A DNA stretch of 64,000 nucleotides from positions 5,109,782 to 5,173,781 of the forward strand of contig NZ_AP018227.1 of NCBI RefSeq assembly GCF_002368095.1, written 5' to 3'. The stretch is from Calothrix parasitica NIES-267. Its GTDB lineage: Bacteria > Cyanobacteriota > Cyanobacteriia > Cyanobacteriales > Nostocaceae. Shown here piece after piece: positions 44,128-52,739 of this stretch (the stretch's first letter is position 1; each line of letters opens with the position of its first letter). Both the position numbers and the translations under genes were made by a program. Under the pieces are notes generated by a model that worked only from the letters and a program-made list of their open reading frames with translations, ran no database searches and had not been told where the DNA came from.

Positions 44128-44663
44128 CTTCTTTCTACATAAGATAGGGGTGTGCTGAATTCTACAACGATAATATATGCTGGAAATTGACCATCGGAAA
44201 CTTTGGTTTGTTCTTTTTTCTGTTTTATTCTAGCTTTGACGCGGCTTGAATCACCTTTTCGTATACCAGACACCTCAAGCCTAACTTTATTTTCAAATAA
44301 TTGCCCTTCATCTGTATCCAAAGTACCTAACCAATAATCAAATCCTGTGCCTTTTCTAGAGCGTTCAATTACCGTTAAATCAGTTAATTCTCTTATGATT
44401 AGAAACGCAATACCGTAGGCTGCTTGTTCTGTCGTAAATTCTTCATCATTCCAACAACGTAGCATTTGTTCGGTAACTGGTTGCCAAAATAGCTTAAATT
44501 TAGCATTGAAATCTCCATCAACTGTGATTTCAACACCTTGGGAATGTTTTTGTTCTTCCAAGCATACCGCACAAGCTTCTGCTAGGGCTGCGCCGAAAGA
44601 AGGTGTGATAGCAGGTAAACCTAGAGCTAAATCATTAATTACGAGTTTCCGAGGCTCATTCAA
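44124..44663 (-). CDS. Conserved hypothetical protein (partner of 43735 gene)
   Basis: 179 residues: MNEPRKLVINDLALGLPAIT, PSFGAALAEACAVCLEEQKH, WNDEEFTTEQAAYGIAFLII, then RSRKGTGFDYWLGTLDTDEG and FPAYIIVVEFSTPLSYV. Highly conserved family of unknown function always next to the TPR-like partner. The segment VIERSRKGTGFDYWLG resembles parts of restriction or effector proteins only in tone; no catalytic motif is claimed. Confidence 0.75.
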   Translation of the reverse strand: MNEPRKLVINDLALGLPAITPSFGAALAEACAVCLEEQKHSQGVEITVDGDFNAKFKLFWQPVTEQMLRCWNDEEFTTEQAAYGIAFLIIRELTDLTVIERSRKGTGFDYWLGTLDTDEGQLFENKVRLEVSGIRKGDSSRVKARIKQKKEQTKVSDGQFPAYIIVVEFSTPLSYVERR

Positions 44664-44823
44664 AATTGAGTAAATCTAAACTACAGTTAATTCAATTGTA
44701 TTTGAAGTTGCTTTCATTAATATTATTTGATGACAAATCATTAGCTTTGGTTGCCAACAAATAAAATTAAATATTAAAGTCAAAATTTAACGAGCAGGAA
44801 AGTTGGCAAATGGTTTTGATAGC

Positions 44824-45753
44824 TTAAAATCCTTGCAATAATTTAGACACGAATACAGGTGGCACAGCATTCCCTAAAATAGCACCGTCTACCGCTGTTG
44901 TTCCGCTCAGTTGATACCACAAGGGAAAGTCGCTCAGACGTTTTATCATTTTCATATTTGCCAAATTAACAGTACCATCTGGTAAAAATATATCAGCAAA
45001 TTTATTTCGGTTGGCTCCTTTTCCATCCATGAAATAAGATTTAATTATTGTTGGAAATGAGCAGTCCGAGGTAACAGGTTTACATCTTCTACCAATGCGA
45101 AACTTCCAAGTTGGTAGTTCTACATCCATTGGTTCTTTATCGCTTTTTTCTTTAGGAATATCTTTAATAACATTCCACCAATTAACAACTGGTTCGAGAC
45201 TTACCTCTTCAAGTAACTTTTCTGTTTTCGAGGCACGCAAGATAATTCGATATCTTTTTTGAATTGACGACACTTTGCAAATTGACCATTCAAATTTGTA
45301 GCCCATTGCTTTAAGATTTTGGCAAATCAAAAACTTAAAAGTATTAGAATTTTTGTAACCCGGTACATTCTCTAATACAAAATGCTTTGGTTGTAAATGA
45401 AAGACTGCTCCCATTGTTGATATCGCCATATCAAAGTCATTCGTCGTTTCAATTTTTTTACTTTTGGCGATACTGAAATTACAGCAAACAGTTGATGCCC
45501 AAAGCAAATCTGGATTCGTTGGAAACTCAGCCCACTTTTCCTGTTGGCATTGCTGTACTGATTTACGAATTAAATGATGTTCCGGAAAGTTCTTGTGGTA
45601 ATTATCAGCAATTTTTTCGCTTAATTTTGGATTGTTTGGGTCAAATTCTACTGCCCAAACTTCTGCATTAGGACTCACTTCTTTAATTCCACAAGCAACA
45701 CCACCACCACCTGCGAATAATTCCACTACTTGCACTGCACTCAACTCCTGCAC
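44824..45753 (-). CDS. Orphan DNA (cytosine-5) methyltransferase
   Basis: 309 residues from GTG 45753. SAM motif I is VVELFAGGGGVACGIKEV; motif IV carries the catalytic Cys in LLWASTVCCNFSIAKSKK, where the usual P-C pair is V-C; motif VI is HFVLENVPGYKNS; motif IX/X is GTTAVDGAILGNAVPPVFVS. It methylates cytosine in DNA and here has no restriction partner. It lies 28 bp after the KOW-type coiled-coil gene on the same strand, hence co-transcribed. Its role may be protection of the element. Confidence 0.85.
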   Translation of the reverse strand: MQELSAVQVVELFAGGGGVACGIKEVSPNAEVWAVEFDPNNPKLSEKIADNYHKNFPEHHLIRKSVQQCQQEKWAEFPTNPDLLWASTVCCNFSIAKSKKIETTNDFDMAISTMGAVFHLQPKHFVLENVPGYKNSNTFKFLICQNLKAMGYKFEWSICKVSSIQKRYRIILRASKTEKLLEEVSLEPVVNWWNVIKDIPKEKSDKEPMDVELPTWKFRIGRRCKPVTSDCSFPTIIKSYFMDGKGANRNKFADIFLPDGTVNLANMKMIKRLSDFPLWYQLSGTTAVDGAILGNAVPPVFVSKLLQGF

Positions 45754-45781
45754 TTGAGGAAATAATAGGGCTTATTAAAGG

Positions 45782-46975
45782 TTATGCAATAAGCATGGTC
45801 AATTGTTCGGGTGCGTTGATAATCCGTGATTCAACCTGCTTCTTTAATCGATTGGGAATCCAGTCAAAATCACTGCGATCGCCAGTGCTTTCAATATGCT
45901 TAACCAGCAAATCAGCAAAGCGAGTATTATGTAATTCGCTGAATAATTCGCTCTGTTTTGCAGTTTTACGCATCAACTGAATTATTCTAAAGAAATTAGC
46001 ATCTCTTCTAGCCACTTTCCGAATACTTTCCCAGGTCAAATTTGCTCTAGCTTTCTTACTTTTAACCAAGCCTTTAAGAAACTCTTCTATTTCTTGTTCG
46101 TTGCAGGTTGTAGGTTCCCCAGTGTTTATCTCTTCAACTTTTGGTGACTCAGAACTTTGCTTGTTATCTTCATCAGCTTCCTCTACAACTAATGCTAAAT
46201 CTTTAGCCTCAAAAGCGAAAGTTCCGACAGGAATTGCGACTTTGAATAAAGAGAATTCAATATTCACAATTCTCCCAACTTGACCCTGGTGTAATTCTCC
46301 AAGAATTTGTACTAAATCTCCAACTTTAAAATTTTTAGATTTTGTTGGAGTAATATCAAAAACTTTTTCTATTTTTGGATGCTGCTCTTGAGATTGTTCA
46401 TCACCTTCGCCGAGTCTTGTTTTTAAGAGTTTAATGTCGCCGTAAGCATCTAAATATTTACATTTGTATTCGTGCAATGAATTCGCTAAATTTTCTTTCT
46501 CACTTCGCAGTTTTTCAATGTCAGGATTGACTATAGTTTCCTCAACAAGATTTTTCAAGATTTTGTTTTCCTGTTCTAATGCTAAAAATTTATTGGAAAT
46601 TTCTTCTATTTTGTCAGCGTACCTAGTGCGCTCTTCTTTTAATTGTTCCTGTAATTTTTCAACTTCATCAATTTTGGAGAATTCTTCTAATCTTACTTTT
46701 AGATTTTGAATCTCTTGCTTTAGCTCTACATTTTCTTTTTCTATAGTTGATTGAGAATTTACAGGCTTAAAAATACCCGTTGCATCAATGACCTTGTTCT
46801 GCCATATTATTAATTCTTCTTCGCTCAAAGATAAATCTTGTAACTGAGTATGAGCATTAGCAATTGCATTCAACGCTGCATCTCCAATATTACTAATTTC
46901 TCTCACTTTTTCTGCTTCAGCTTGTAATGCTTTAATTTGAGCTTCAATTTCAGTTAAACGAGGAAAGACGAACAT
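45782..46975 (-). CDS. Coiled-coil protein with KOW-like module
   Basis: 397 residues. A long coiled coil (about 80-190: VELKQEIQNLKVRLEEFSKI, KLQEQLKEERTRYADKIEEI) is followed by a KOW/SH3-like module, FKVGDLVQILGELHQGQVGR, IVNIEFSLFKVAI. The C-terminal ~100 residues are helical (EEFLKGLVKSKKARANLTWE, RDANFFRIIQLMRKTAKQSE). KOW-like modules also occur in the 17910 and 54880 proteins, marking a family of accessory-element proteins. Upstream of, and probably co-transcribed with, the cytosine methyltransferase. Confidence 0.6.
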   Translation of the reverse strand: MFVFPRLTEIEAQIKALQAEAEKVREISNIGDAALNAIANAHTQLQDLSLSEEELIIWQNKVIDATGIFKPVNSQSTIEKENVELKQEIQNLKVRLEEFSKIDEVEKLQEQLKEERTRYADKIEEISNKFLALEQENKILKNLVEETIVNPDIEKLRSEKENLANSLHEYKCKYLDAYGDIKLLKTRLGEGDEQSQEQHPKIEKVFDITPTKSKNFKVGDLVQILGELHQGQVGRIVNIEFSLFKVAIPVGTFAFEAKDLALVVEEADEDNKQSSESPKVEEINTGEPTTCNEQEIEEFLKGLVKSKKARANLTWESIRKVARRDANFFRIIQLMRKTAKQSELFSELHNTRFADLLVKHIESTGDRSDFDWIPNRLKKQVESRIINAPEQLTMLIA

Positions 46976-47167
46976 GATAAATCCTTTTTATGGAAAATAT
47001 TGAATAGTCTCGGATGAAAATATGATGATTTATAAAACTGTGAGTAATTATTCTTATCACGTAAATATTAAGCAAGGCGTTAAACTATCGTAATTTATGA
47101 TTTACTTTTGTATATTATAAAAGCCTTTATAGCAGCGCATTCATAATCCACCGATATTTTAATTGAT

Positions 47168-47947
47168 TTAATTTTTAGTATTTCTCAGCAATACTTTATT
47201 GATAGCTTCTAATCTTCGTTTTTGGTCTAAGGCAATGCAATTCCAACGCCAACGTTCCGACCACATTGGAAACTGCTTCAATCTATTTGTATAGTAAGTA
47301 TTTTTGGGATTCAAACAAATTGAAAATAAACCGACTCGTGAATTCCCTGCTTCAAGTTCCCTATTACTTTTACGGAAAGCCTCAACCCTAGCCCATAAAA
47401 TAGCTTCTTTGCCTATCAGACCTTTATTTAAGGCATCAGCATATCTTTTTGGGAAAGCATCAGAAACGCGAGGAGATGCTTGATTCCATTGGTCTAAATT
47501 GTTAATAAAAGCTTCAATATTTTGTTCAGGATTTATACCAACATTTTTTAGTTTGTTAACTAATCTAGGAATACGGCTTCTAGTTCTTTTCAAACATACT
47601 GCATCCGCATTATCTAAATTATTACCTCCTCTACCTTGGTCGCTACACCAACCTCTGTTGATAACCCCATTTCCTGGGTCAACATGACCTGAATAAAGCT
47701 TTGTCCTGCTACCATCAAGCTGACAATTTCCTTCAGCGCTACAAATTGCTAATACACCTATAGAAGAGTTATCAGCAAATAAATCGTTTAATTCAAGAGA
47801 ATATGAAGTATGAGTTGAAGAGATACTTTTGACCCCATCCGAAATAAATTTAATTGCTGGTTTACTTAATGAAAAACTTGTAATTAAAAATAGTAATAAG
47901 ATATTAAGTAAATCCCATTTGTACCCTAATTTAATTGAATATTTCAT
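47168..47947 (-). CDS. Block 2 gene 11: secreted Cys-containing protein (intact paralogue of the intron-split gene)
   Basis: 259 residues with an N-terminal helix (WDLLNILLLFLITSFSLS). The mature part contains AICSAEGNCQLDGSRTKLYS, GHVDPGNGVINRGWCSDQG, RIPRLVNKLKNV, DQWNQASPRVSDAFPKRY and IALDQKRRLEAINKVLLRN. It gives the reference for the uninterrupted form of the gene at 26958-27146 plus 29522-30061. Cysteines are probably paired in the periplasm. A peptidoglycan-related role is suggested by the GHxDPGN family but unproven. It is the last gene of block 2. Confidence 0.75.
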   Translation of the reverse strand: MKYSIKLGYKWDLLNILLLFLITSFSLSKPAIKFISDGVKSISSTHTSYSLELNDLFADNSSIGVLAICSAEGNCQLDGSRTKLYSGHVDPGNGVINRGWCSDQGRGGNNLDNADAVCLKRTRSRIPRLVNKLKNVGINPEQNIEAFINNLDQWNQASPRVSDAFPKRYADALNKGLIGKEAILWARVEAFRKSNRELEAGNSRVGLFSICLNPKNTYYTNRLKQFPMWSERWRWNCIALDQKRRLEAINKVLLRNTKN

Positions 47948-47983
47948 TATGAGTATGAATTCTGAAGATGCAATTTACCGCCA

Positions 47984-48394
47984 TTATATTGATGTAGAGG
48001 AATATAATATTAGTAAAATAATACTTACTAATAATAACTGTTTTATACTTAGTGGAAAACTGCACCATAAATGCAAAGACTTTTGAATAATATTTGGTTG
48101 CCAAGGGGCTTTAGCTTTCATATGCCCACCATGAATTAACCAATGAGCAAAAGGACAAAGTGGAAGTACGTCTCTACCTAATTCCTCATGCCCTAAATGT
48201 CGATAGCCAACACCAGTATGATGAATATTATATTTACCATATTTTCTAGGGGCATATTTTCCTATTCTTATCCAGGGAAACATGGAACATCTGTTGCCAG
48301 ATTGTTTTAGCCAGTGATAGTGCTTACTTCTCCAAGCATCGGATTTAATGTATGAATAATAATCGCTTGCTCTAAGATATATTTTTGTTTTCAT
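47984..48394 (-). CDS. Block 2 gene 10: HNH-like protein with C-terminal membrane helix
   Basis: 136 residues from ATG 48394, with GCAGGAAA about 7 bp upstream, preferred to ATG 48415. The HNH-like core is YNIHHTGVGYRHLGHEELGR then DVLPLCPFAHWLIHGG. A C-terminal hydrophobic helix (IKQLLLVSIILLILYSSTSI) would hold it at the membrane. A membrane-tethered HNH nuclease is unusual and would fit processing of DNA at a transfer channel. In block 1 the same slot is a short secreted protein. Confidence 0.6.
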   Translation of the reverse strand: MKTKIYLRASDYYSYIKSDAWRSKHYHWLKQSGNRCSMFPWIRIGKYAPRKYGKYNIHHTGVGYRHLGHEELGRDVLPLCPFAHWLIHGGHMKAKAPWQPNIIQKSLHLWCSFPLSIKQLLLVSIILLILYSSTSI

Positions 48395-48420
48395 TATCAA
48401 TTTCCTGCTGGGCATAAAAG

Positions 48421-49284
48421 TTAAAATTTCAATTCTTTCGCTGAAATAAATGTAGTTGAAAATATGAAATTACTATTTGCTTGATAATCGATATCTTTGT
48501 ACAAATAGCTCATAAATTCTTGATGTCCCTTTCTAGTTCGTCCTACAGGACATCCAGCACTTGCATTATCAACAAACTTTTGGTCGCTTCCACTATGTTG
48601 ATTAGCTCCGATTAGTGAATATTCTTTTTTATCTTCCTTATCAACTTTGCGATTACGGTTGAAATCTCGGATTATATTTACTGGTGCAACTTGGACTAAT
48701 GCAATCTCGCGACCCTTATGTCTCCCTATTCGCCATGCTTTATATTGACCTGGTACTTGTATTTGTGCAGCACCGGAGGCATTCATAGGTTTCTTAGTAT
48801 AATAGTTTCCCGGTTCTATGCTTGCTTCCCAAGCCCCTACTAACCTGGGAGTTGGATTAACTTCTACTAAAAATCGGGAATCGTTGAACTGGTTAGGTTT
48901 GTTATCATTTTGCACTCCAGAAGGAAACATACCTTGAACATAGAATATGTTGTAGCGTCGTTCTCCAGTTCGGACTTCCCAATTTTGGCTGTGTGCGTAA
49001 TTTACAAGGGCAGCAGCTATTTTATCCGCTTCTTTTGGTTGATTGATGGTTGTTGAAAAACTAATACCAATAATACGGTTTAGCTGAAGTTTAGCTTCAA
49101 ACCACTGGTTTACTGAAGGATGTAGGATGGCGATCGCCATTACTAAAGATGCCCCAAAACAGCAAATACGTCCCCTTGCTTGAGACAATCTAAATTTACG
49201 ATATGCTTCTTCAGATGCCTTAATTTCTTGATACTGAATCTCTAATGGGAGATATTTGAGTAACTCTTCGGATTGAAATGACAT
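48421..49284 (-). CDS. Block 2 gene 9: membrane-anchored YkuD-like (L,D-transpeptidase-type) protein
   Basis: 287 residues. A cytoplasmic N-terminus and one helix (ICCFGASLVMAIAILHPSVN) lead into a domain with YNIFYVQGMFPSGVQNDNKP, VGAWEASIEPGNYYTKKPMN, GQYKAWRIGRHKGREIALVQ and the His-Cys pair IGANQHSGSDQKFVDNASAG, CPVGRTRKGHQEF. The order H...SAGC is like the YkuD catalytic motif of L,D-transpeptidases acting on peptidoglycan. I know close relatives as cyanobacterial hypotheticals. It fills the slot of the NlpC/P60 enzyme in block 1. Confidence 0.65.
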   Translation of the reverse strand: MSFQSEELLKYLPLEIQYQEIKASEEAYRKFRLSQARGRICCFGASLVMAIAILHPSVNQWFEAKLQLNRIIGISFSTTINQPKEADKIAAALVNYAHSQNWEVRTGERRYNIFYVQGMFPSGVQNDNKPNQFNDSRFLVEVNPTPRLVGAWEASIEPGNYYTKKPMNASGAAQIQVPGQYKAWRIGRHKGREIALVQVAPVNIIRDFNRNRKVDKEDKKEYSLIGANQHSGSDQKFVDNASAGCPVGRTRKGHQEFMSYLYKDIDYQANSNFIFSTTFISAKELKF

Positions 49285-49604
49285 TTAGCATTTTTGTTGT
49301 AAGCATCTAATAGTGTTTGACAATTCGATGACTCATCTAATTTCTTAAGGTTAAGTGGGAGTGAGGATTCAGAGTGCGTCAAGTTGTATAAATCCGAACG
49401 AATATCGGTAGTAAGTGTTGTAATCTTGGGTCGCAAGTCTGAGATTAAAGCAAACGAACCATAGCCAGGAGAAGCCATATCTAGAATAAATACAACAAAT
49501 ACAGTACTGGTAATAAGAAAGCTTGATACAGGAAGCCTCATCCAGGAGGAGTGAGGGAGTGAAGGAGGGAGGGAGTGAGGAAATTTATCTGACTTTTTGA
49601 ACAT
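49242..49604 (-). CDS. Block 2 gene 8: small anchored protein (xxDxAxPGYxxF motif)
   Basis: 120 residues from ATG 49604, with AGAGG about 12 bp upstream. The first 21 residues (KFPHSLPPSLPHSS) are coded by a pyrimidine-rich simple repeat and are probably an insertion. Then the helix MRLPVSSFLITSTVFVVFIL, DMASPGYGSF and a tail with two cysteines match block 1 gene 8. It overlaps gene 9 by 43 bp. Confidence 0.6.
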   Translation of the reverse strand: MFKKSDKFPHSLPPSLPHSSWMRLPVSSFLITSTVFVVFILDMASPGYGSFALISDLRPKITTLTTDIRSDLYNLTHSESSLPLNLKKLDESSNCQTLLDAYNKNAKCHFNPKSYSNISH

Positions 49605-49669
49605 TTATAGCTTACCTCTAATAAAATATTTTTCTCTCCCTCTCTCACTCCCTCCCTCTCTCTCTTCTA
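49544..49669. repeat. Purine/pyrimidine inverted repeat around the gene 8 start
   Basis: GAGGGAGGGAGTGAG (49565-49579) is a perfect 15-bp inverted match of CTCACTCCCTCCCTC (49644-49658), each inside a longer purine or pyrimidine tract. The 64-nt loop holds the ribosome-binding site and start codon of block 2 gene 8. Confidence 0.85.
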
Positions 49670-50335
49670 CTTCTTCCGTATTGGTTGATATCGACCATCA
49701 CCAGTCCAAGTAGTTAAAGGTAAAGTAGTTGTCTGTTTTGGCTGCTGTACATTGACAGGTGGCTGCTGCCAATTATTAGTTTCAGCGGTCTGTAAACGTA
49801 CAGCCTTATCTAAACTATCTCCTGCACCTGTTGCAACTTGACCGAATCCATTCCAAACACCATTCGCTACAGGTTTACCGGCATTAACGACACCATGACC
49901 AAATCGGACTGGGGTTGAAGTATTGTGCGGTAATTGTCGGGGATTGCGAGTTGCAATTAATCCCCCCAAAAAGAATTGAGCAACCCAGGAGCCGACAACT
50001 AAAGTACCGATACTCATGCTCCAAAAGGCAAAAGAACGCCAGGGTTTAAAAGGGTTGGTATGATTTGCAACTGTACCCAAAGTTCCAATTGCAGCACCCG
50101 CTCCATTCTCCATAGCCGGAGTTACGCCACGACTGCAATTTTGGCTCCAATCATAAGCTTTTTTGGCGTAACGTCCTGCATTGTATGCTCGATTATGCCA
50201 TCTACTACCATCAGAATAATGGTTCTCATAATCATCATCGAATTCAGAATAATTCGCGTCAATCACACGGGTATCTAAATCATGACCTTCTCTTAATTGT
50301 GGTAAATTCCTTCCTCGCAATTGTTTTCTAACCAT
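49667..50335 (-). CDS. Block 2 gene 7: charged/proline-rich protein with one membrane span
   Basis: 222 residues. Charged N-terminus (RKQLRGRNLPQLREGHDLDT, YSDGSRWHNRAYNAGRYAKK), one glycine-rich helix (FWSMSIGTLVVGSWVAQFFL) and a Gln/Pro/Thr-rich C-terminus (QQPPVNVQQPKQTTTLPLTT). It occupies the place of block 1 gene 7 but is only weakly similar. No known domain. Confidence 0.5.
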   Translation of the reverse strand: MVRKQLRGRNLPQLREGHDLDTRVIDANYSEFDDDYENHYSDGSRWHNRAYNAGRYAKKAYDWSQNCSRGVTPAMENGAGAAIGTLGTVANHTNPFKPWRSFAFWSMSIGTLVVGSWVAQFFLGGLIATRNPRQLPHNTSTPVRFGHGVVNAGKPVANGVWNGFGQVATGAGDSLDKAVRLQTAETNNWQQPPVNVQQPKQTTTLPLTTWTGDGRYQPIRKK

Positions 50336-50392
50336 TTTGACTCCTAATTGAACTAGTAAAAATTTCTAGATGAATAATGTAACTGAGAAAAG

Positions 50393-51781
50393 CTAGTTAT
50401 TTTTATCTCCATCGGAACCCCAGATATCCTCTTGCTCAATTAGTTTTTGACGAAACTGTTCGGTATCTGTGACTGATGATGAACTTTCTTCTGGCTGTGT
50501 ATTTTTAGCTGTAGCTGGAAGATACAAATACTGAGGACAATATTTTTGAACGAGTTGGATATAGTTATATCGGTCTTTGCCATCAATTCGAGTTGCAGGT
50601 GGTCCTTGCATCCAAGAGGGAATTTCAATTCTTGTTTTTCCTCTTTCTCCCCCATCTGGACGAATCAAATATGCCCAACCAGCACAGCGTTTATTACCCT
50701 CAACGCTAGTGTCAGTAATGGCTTGGGCATATAACCACACTATGGCATCTTTGATGGTTTGCGATTTACCCGCGAGAGCTTTTGCACCACCTAACATCGC
50801 TTGAGTATCGCCGTGACTTGCAAAAGAGACAGACATATTAGCTTGTCGTAAAAATTGCACTACTGCTTCCCAGAACTTCGGCATAACAGTAGAATCAATC
50901 GTATCTATTTCGCTGGAATAATTGGACATTTCGTCAAGCGATAAGTGTAAATGATAATCGTCGAAAGGTTCATATTCTTTGGTTTCATCGCCAGCTTCTG
51001 CTATTCTCCAAAACGCAATGCGTGTGAATTCACGTATAGCATTAGTAGCTTCGACAAACTTATAACCGCGTCCAAAAACCTTAATACCTTTCCACTGTTG
51101 ACCCTTTGCAAAAGGATTTACCATCCATACTAGATGACCTAGCTTTATATGTTCGGCAATTAGATAACCAAGTTTTGAGGTTTTTCCACTACCTTTTTCT
51201 TTACCAACAACACCTACCGTGTTTTCATAGACTAAGGATTTAACTTCGGCATATTTATCTTCAAAGTTCGCTTGTGGGTTAAATCCATTCAAAGCATCAT
51301 GATTATTAGATACTGAAGCTTCGATAGAACTTGTTTGGTAAAAACTTGGTACTTTCTTGCTTCGTTCAGCTTTTCCTGAATCATTTGGCTGTTGGGTAGA
51401 GTTAGGTATTAGGGTATTGTGTGGTGCTGATACTTCTTGATTTTGTTGAGCTGGTGGTGACATAGCACAAGAATTATTTTGCAATTGAGATTGGGTGGGA
51501 ACAAAATTTTGAGAAGAAGCTAATAAAAGTTGAGGTTTGGTACTCCGTTTTTTACTGGCTAACTCCCAAAACACTAAACTTGATGTTCCAACAGATGCAA
51601 TAATTGCACCACCGAATCGTAGAAAAGACTTTGCTGGTTCTGGCATTTCTACTTCTACGATTTGCTGCTGGGTCGAATATGGTGTTGCTGATTGTTGGAT
51701 TGTGTTAGTACCAAAACTACTGGTAAACATCCAACCTCCCACTAGCAGAGTTATGGGTGCGAATATTAGTTTACTGGGCAT
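50393..51781 (-). CDS. Block 2 gene 6: membrane-anchored P-loop ATPase
   Basis: 462 residues. Two N-terminal helices (LIFAPITLLVGGWMFTSSFG and FLRFGGAIIASVGTSSLVFW) and the C-terminal tail (EQFRQKLIEQEDIWGSD) match the 156-residue block 1 gene 6. Between them is an ATPase domain with Walker A VGVVGKEKGSGKTSKLGYLI (about 188-207), Walker B DYHLHLSLDEMSNYSSEI (about 275) and SFASHGDTQAMLGG as a possible sensor. It resembles VirD4/HerA-FtsK-type coupling ATPases in layout (helices then motor) but I cannot assign the family. It overlaps gene 5 by 11 bp. Confidence 0.7.
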   Translation of the reverse strand: MPSKLIFAPITLLVGGWMFTSSFGTNTIQQSATPYSTQQQIVEVEMPEPAKSFLRFGGAIIASVGTSSLVFWELASKKRSTKPQLLLASSQNFVPTQSQLQNNSCAMSPPAQQNQEVSAPHNTLIPNSTQQPNDSGKAERSKKVPSFYQTSSIEASVSNNHDALNGFNPQANFEDKYAEVKSLVYENTVGVVGKEKGSGKTSKLGYLIAEHIKLGHLVWMVNPFAKGQQWKGIKVFGRGYKFVEATNAIREFTRIAFWRIAEAGDETKEYEPFDDYHLHLSLDEMSNYSSEIDTIDSTVMPKFWEAVVQFLRQANMSVSFASHGDTQAMLGGAKALAGKSQTIKDAIVWLYAQAITDTSVEGNKRCAGWAYLIRPDGGERGKTRIEIPSWMQGPPATRIDGKDRYNYIQLVQKYCPQYLYLPATAKNTQPEESSSSVTDTEQFRQKLIEQEDIWGSDGDKNN

Positions 51782-52739
51782 TGTTACCCCCTTTTGGTTT
51801 GATTGAGGGTTTGTCTTCTGGTATGTATTGTTTATTTAATGGAGTTGCCGGAATTGGTTCTGGTTCGTCAGTTTGATAATTAGATATCTGTGCATCTTTG
51901 AGACTTTCTTTCTTACCAAACCAATCAGTCTTTTCAAGTTCTGATGCAACTGGATTTAACCCTTTAACACGCAATGCTTCCAACATCGCAGCTTTCACTT
52001 CGTCTAACCGAAGCCTTGTATTTTGAGCAATCGTAACTAAATTGAACCGCTGTGTTGTTTCTCTTCTGCTATTTGAAATAATATTTAGCTTGACCAAGCC
52101 ACTTGCAGCAAGTTCGGCAGAATCTATTGGAATAGTTACCCAAGAACCCGTACTGGGGTCAACATACTTTAGTTCAGCTTCTTTTCCCGATGCACCAAGA
52201 TTGATTCTTTTTAATGCTTCAATTTCAGAATTAAGATTAATTACTTCTTCGTGTTGGTTATAAGCTGGGTTCTCTTTCTGATTTTGAATGGCAATAACGG
52301 AATTACGATATCTTGCGCTTGCTTCTAAAACTACTGCTTGCAATAAACCGGGATTGCTCACTATCCCCGAACTATAATCATTGCGAGTCAAATATTCCCG
52401 AAAATTACTGTGGGCTGCTTCCAAATTCTGGGACTTTTGTAAAAGTGCTGAGTATGCTTCTTGTTCGGAATTGGGTTTTGATGAACTTTGATTGGACAGA
52501 GTTGTTGCAATGGCAGCAATAACGACCAAAATTACTGTTGCAACAAACATCGACATCAACCAGGGATTAGTTAGTAAGGAATCTAAGTTTTTTGACCCTA
52601 TAAGATTGATTAATCCAGGTGTTGCAGCACTTGTGTGTACTTGTCCATGAGGATTTGGCACCCAGCTTTCATCAAAATCATCGGTTGGATGTTGATTGTT
52701 TTGATAAATGTGATTTTGTTGTTGATGTTGAAATTGCAT
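51771..52739 (-). CDS. Block 2 gene 5: membrane-anchored protein with soluble C-terminal domain
   Basis: 322 residues: a Gln/His-rich N-terminus, one helix (LMSMFVATVILVVIAAIATT), then a domain with ALLQKSQNLEAAHSNFREYL, TRNDYSSGIVSNPG, GKEAELKYVDPSTGSWVTIP and KAAMLEALRVKGLNPVASEL. It corresponds to 23939-24778. A longer proline-rich tail (EPEPIPATPLNKQYIPEDKP) is unique to this copy. Overlaps the upstream gene by 62 bp. Confidence 0.6.
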   Translation of the reverse strand: MQFQHQQQNHIYQNNQHPTDDFDESWVPNPHGQVHTSAATPGLINLIGSKNLDSLLTNPWLMSMFVATVILVVIAAIATTLSNQSSSKPNSEQEAYSALLQKSQNLEAAHSNFREYLTRNDYSSGIVSNPGLLQAVVLEASARYRNSVIAIQNQKENPAYNQHEEVINLNSEIEALKRINLGASGKEAELKYVDPSTGSWVTIPIDSAELAASGLVKLNIISNSRRETTQRFNLVTIAQNTRLRLDEVKAAMLEALRVKGLNPVASELEKTDWFGKKESLKDAQISNYQTDEPEPIPATPLNKQYIPEDKPSIKPKGGNNAQ

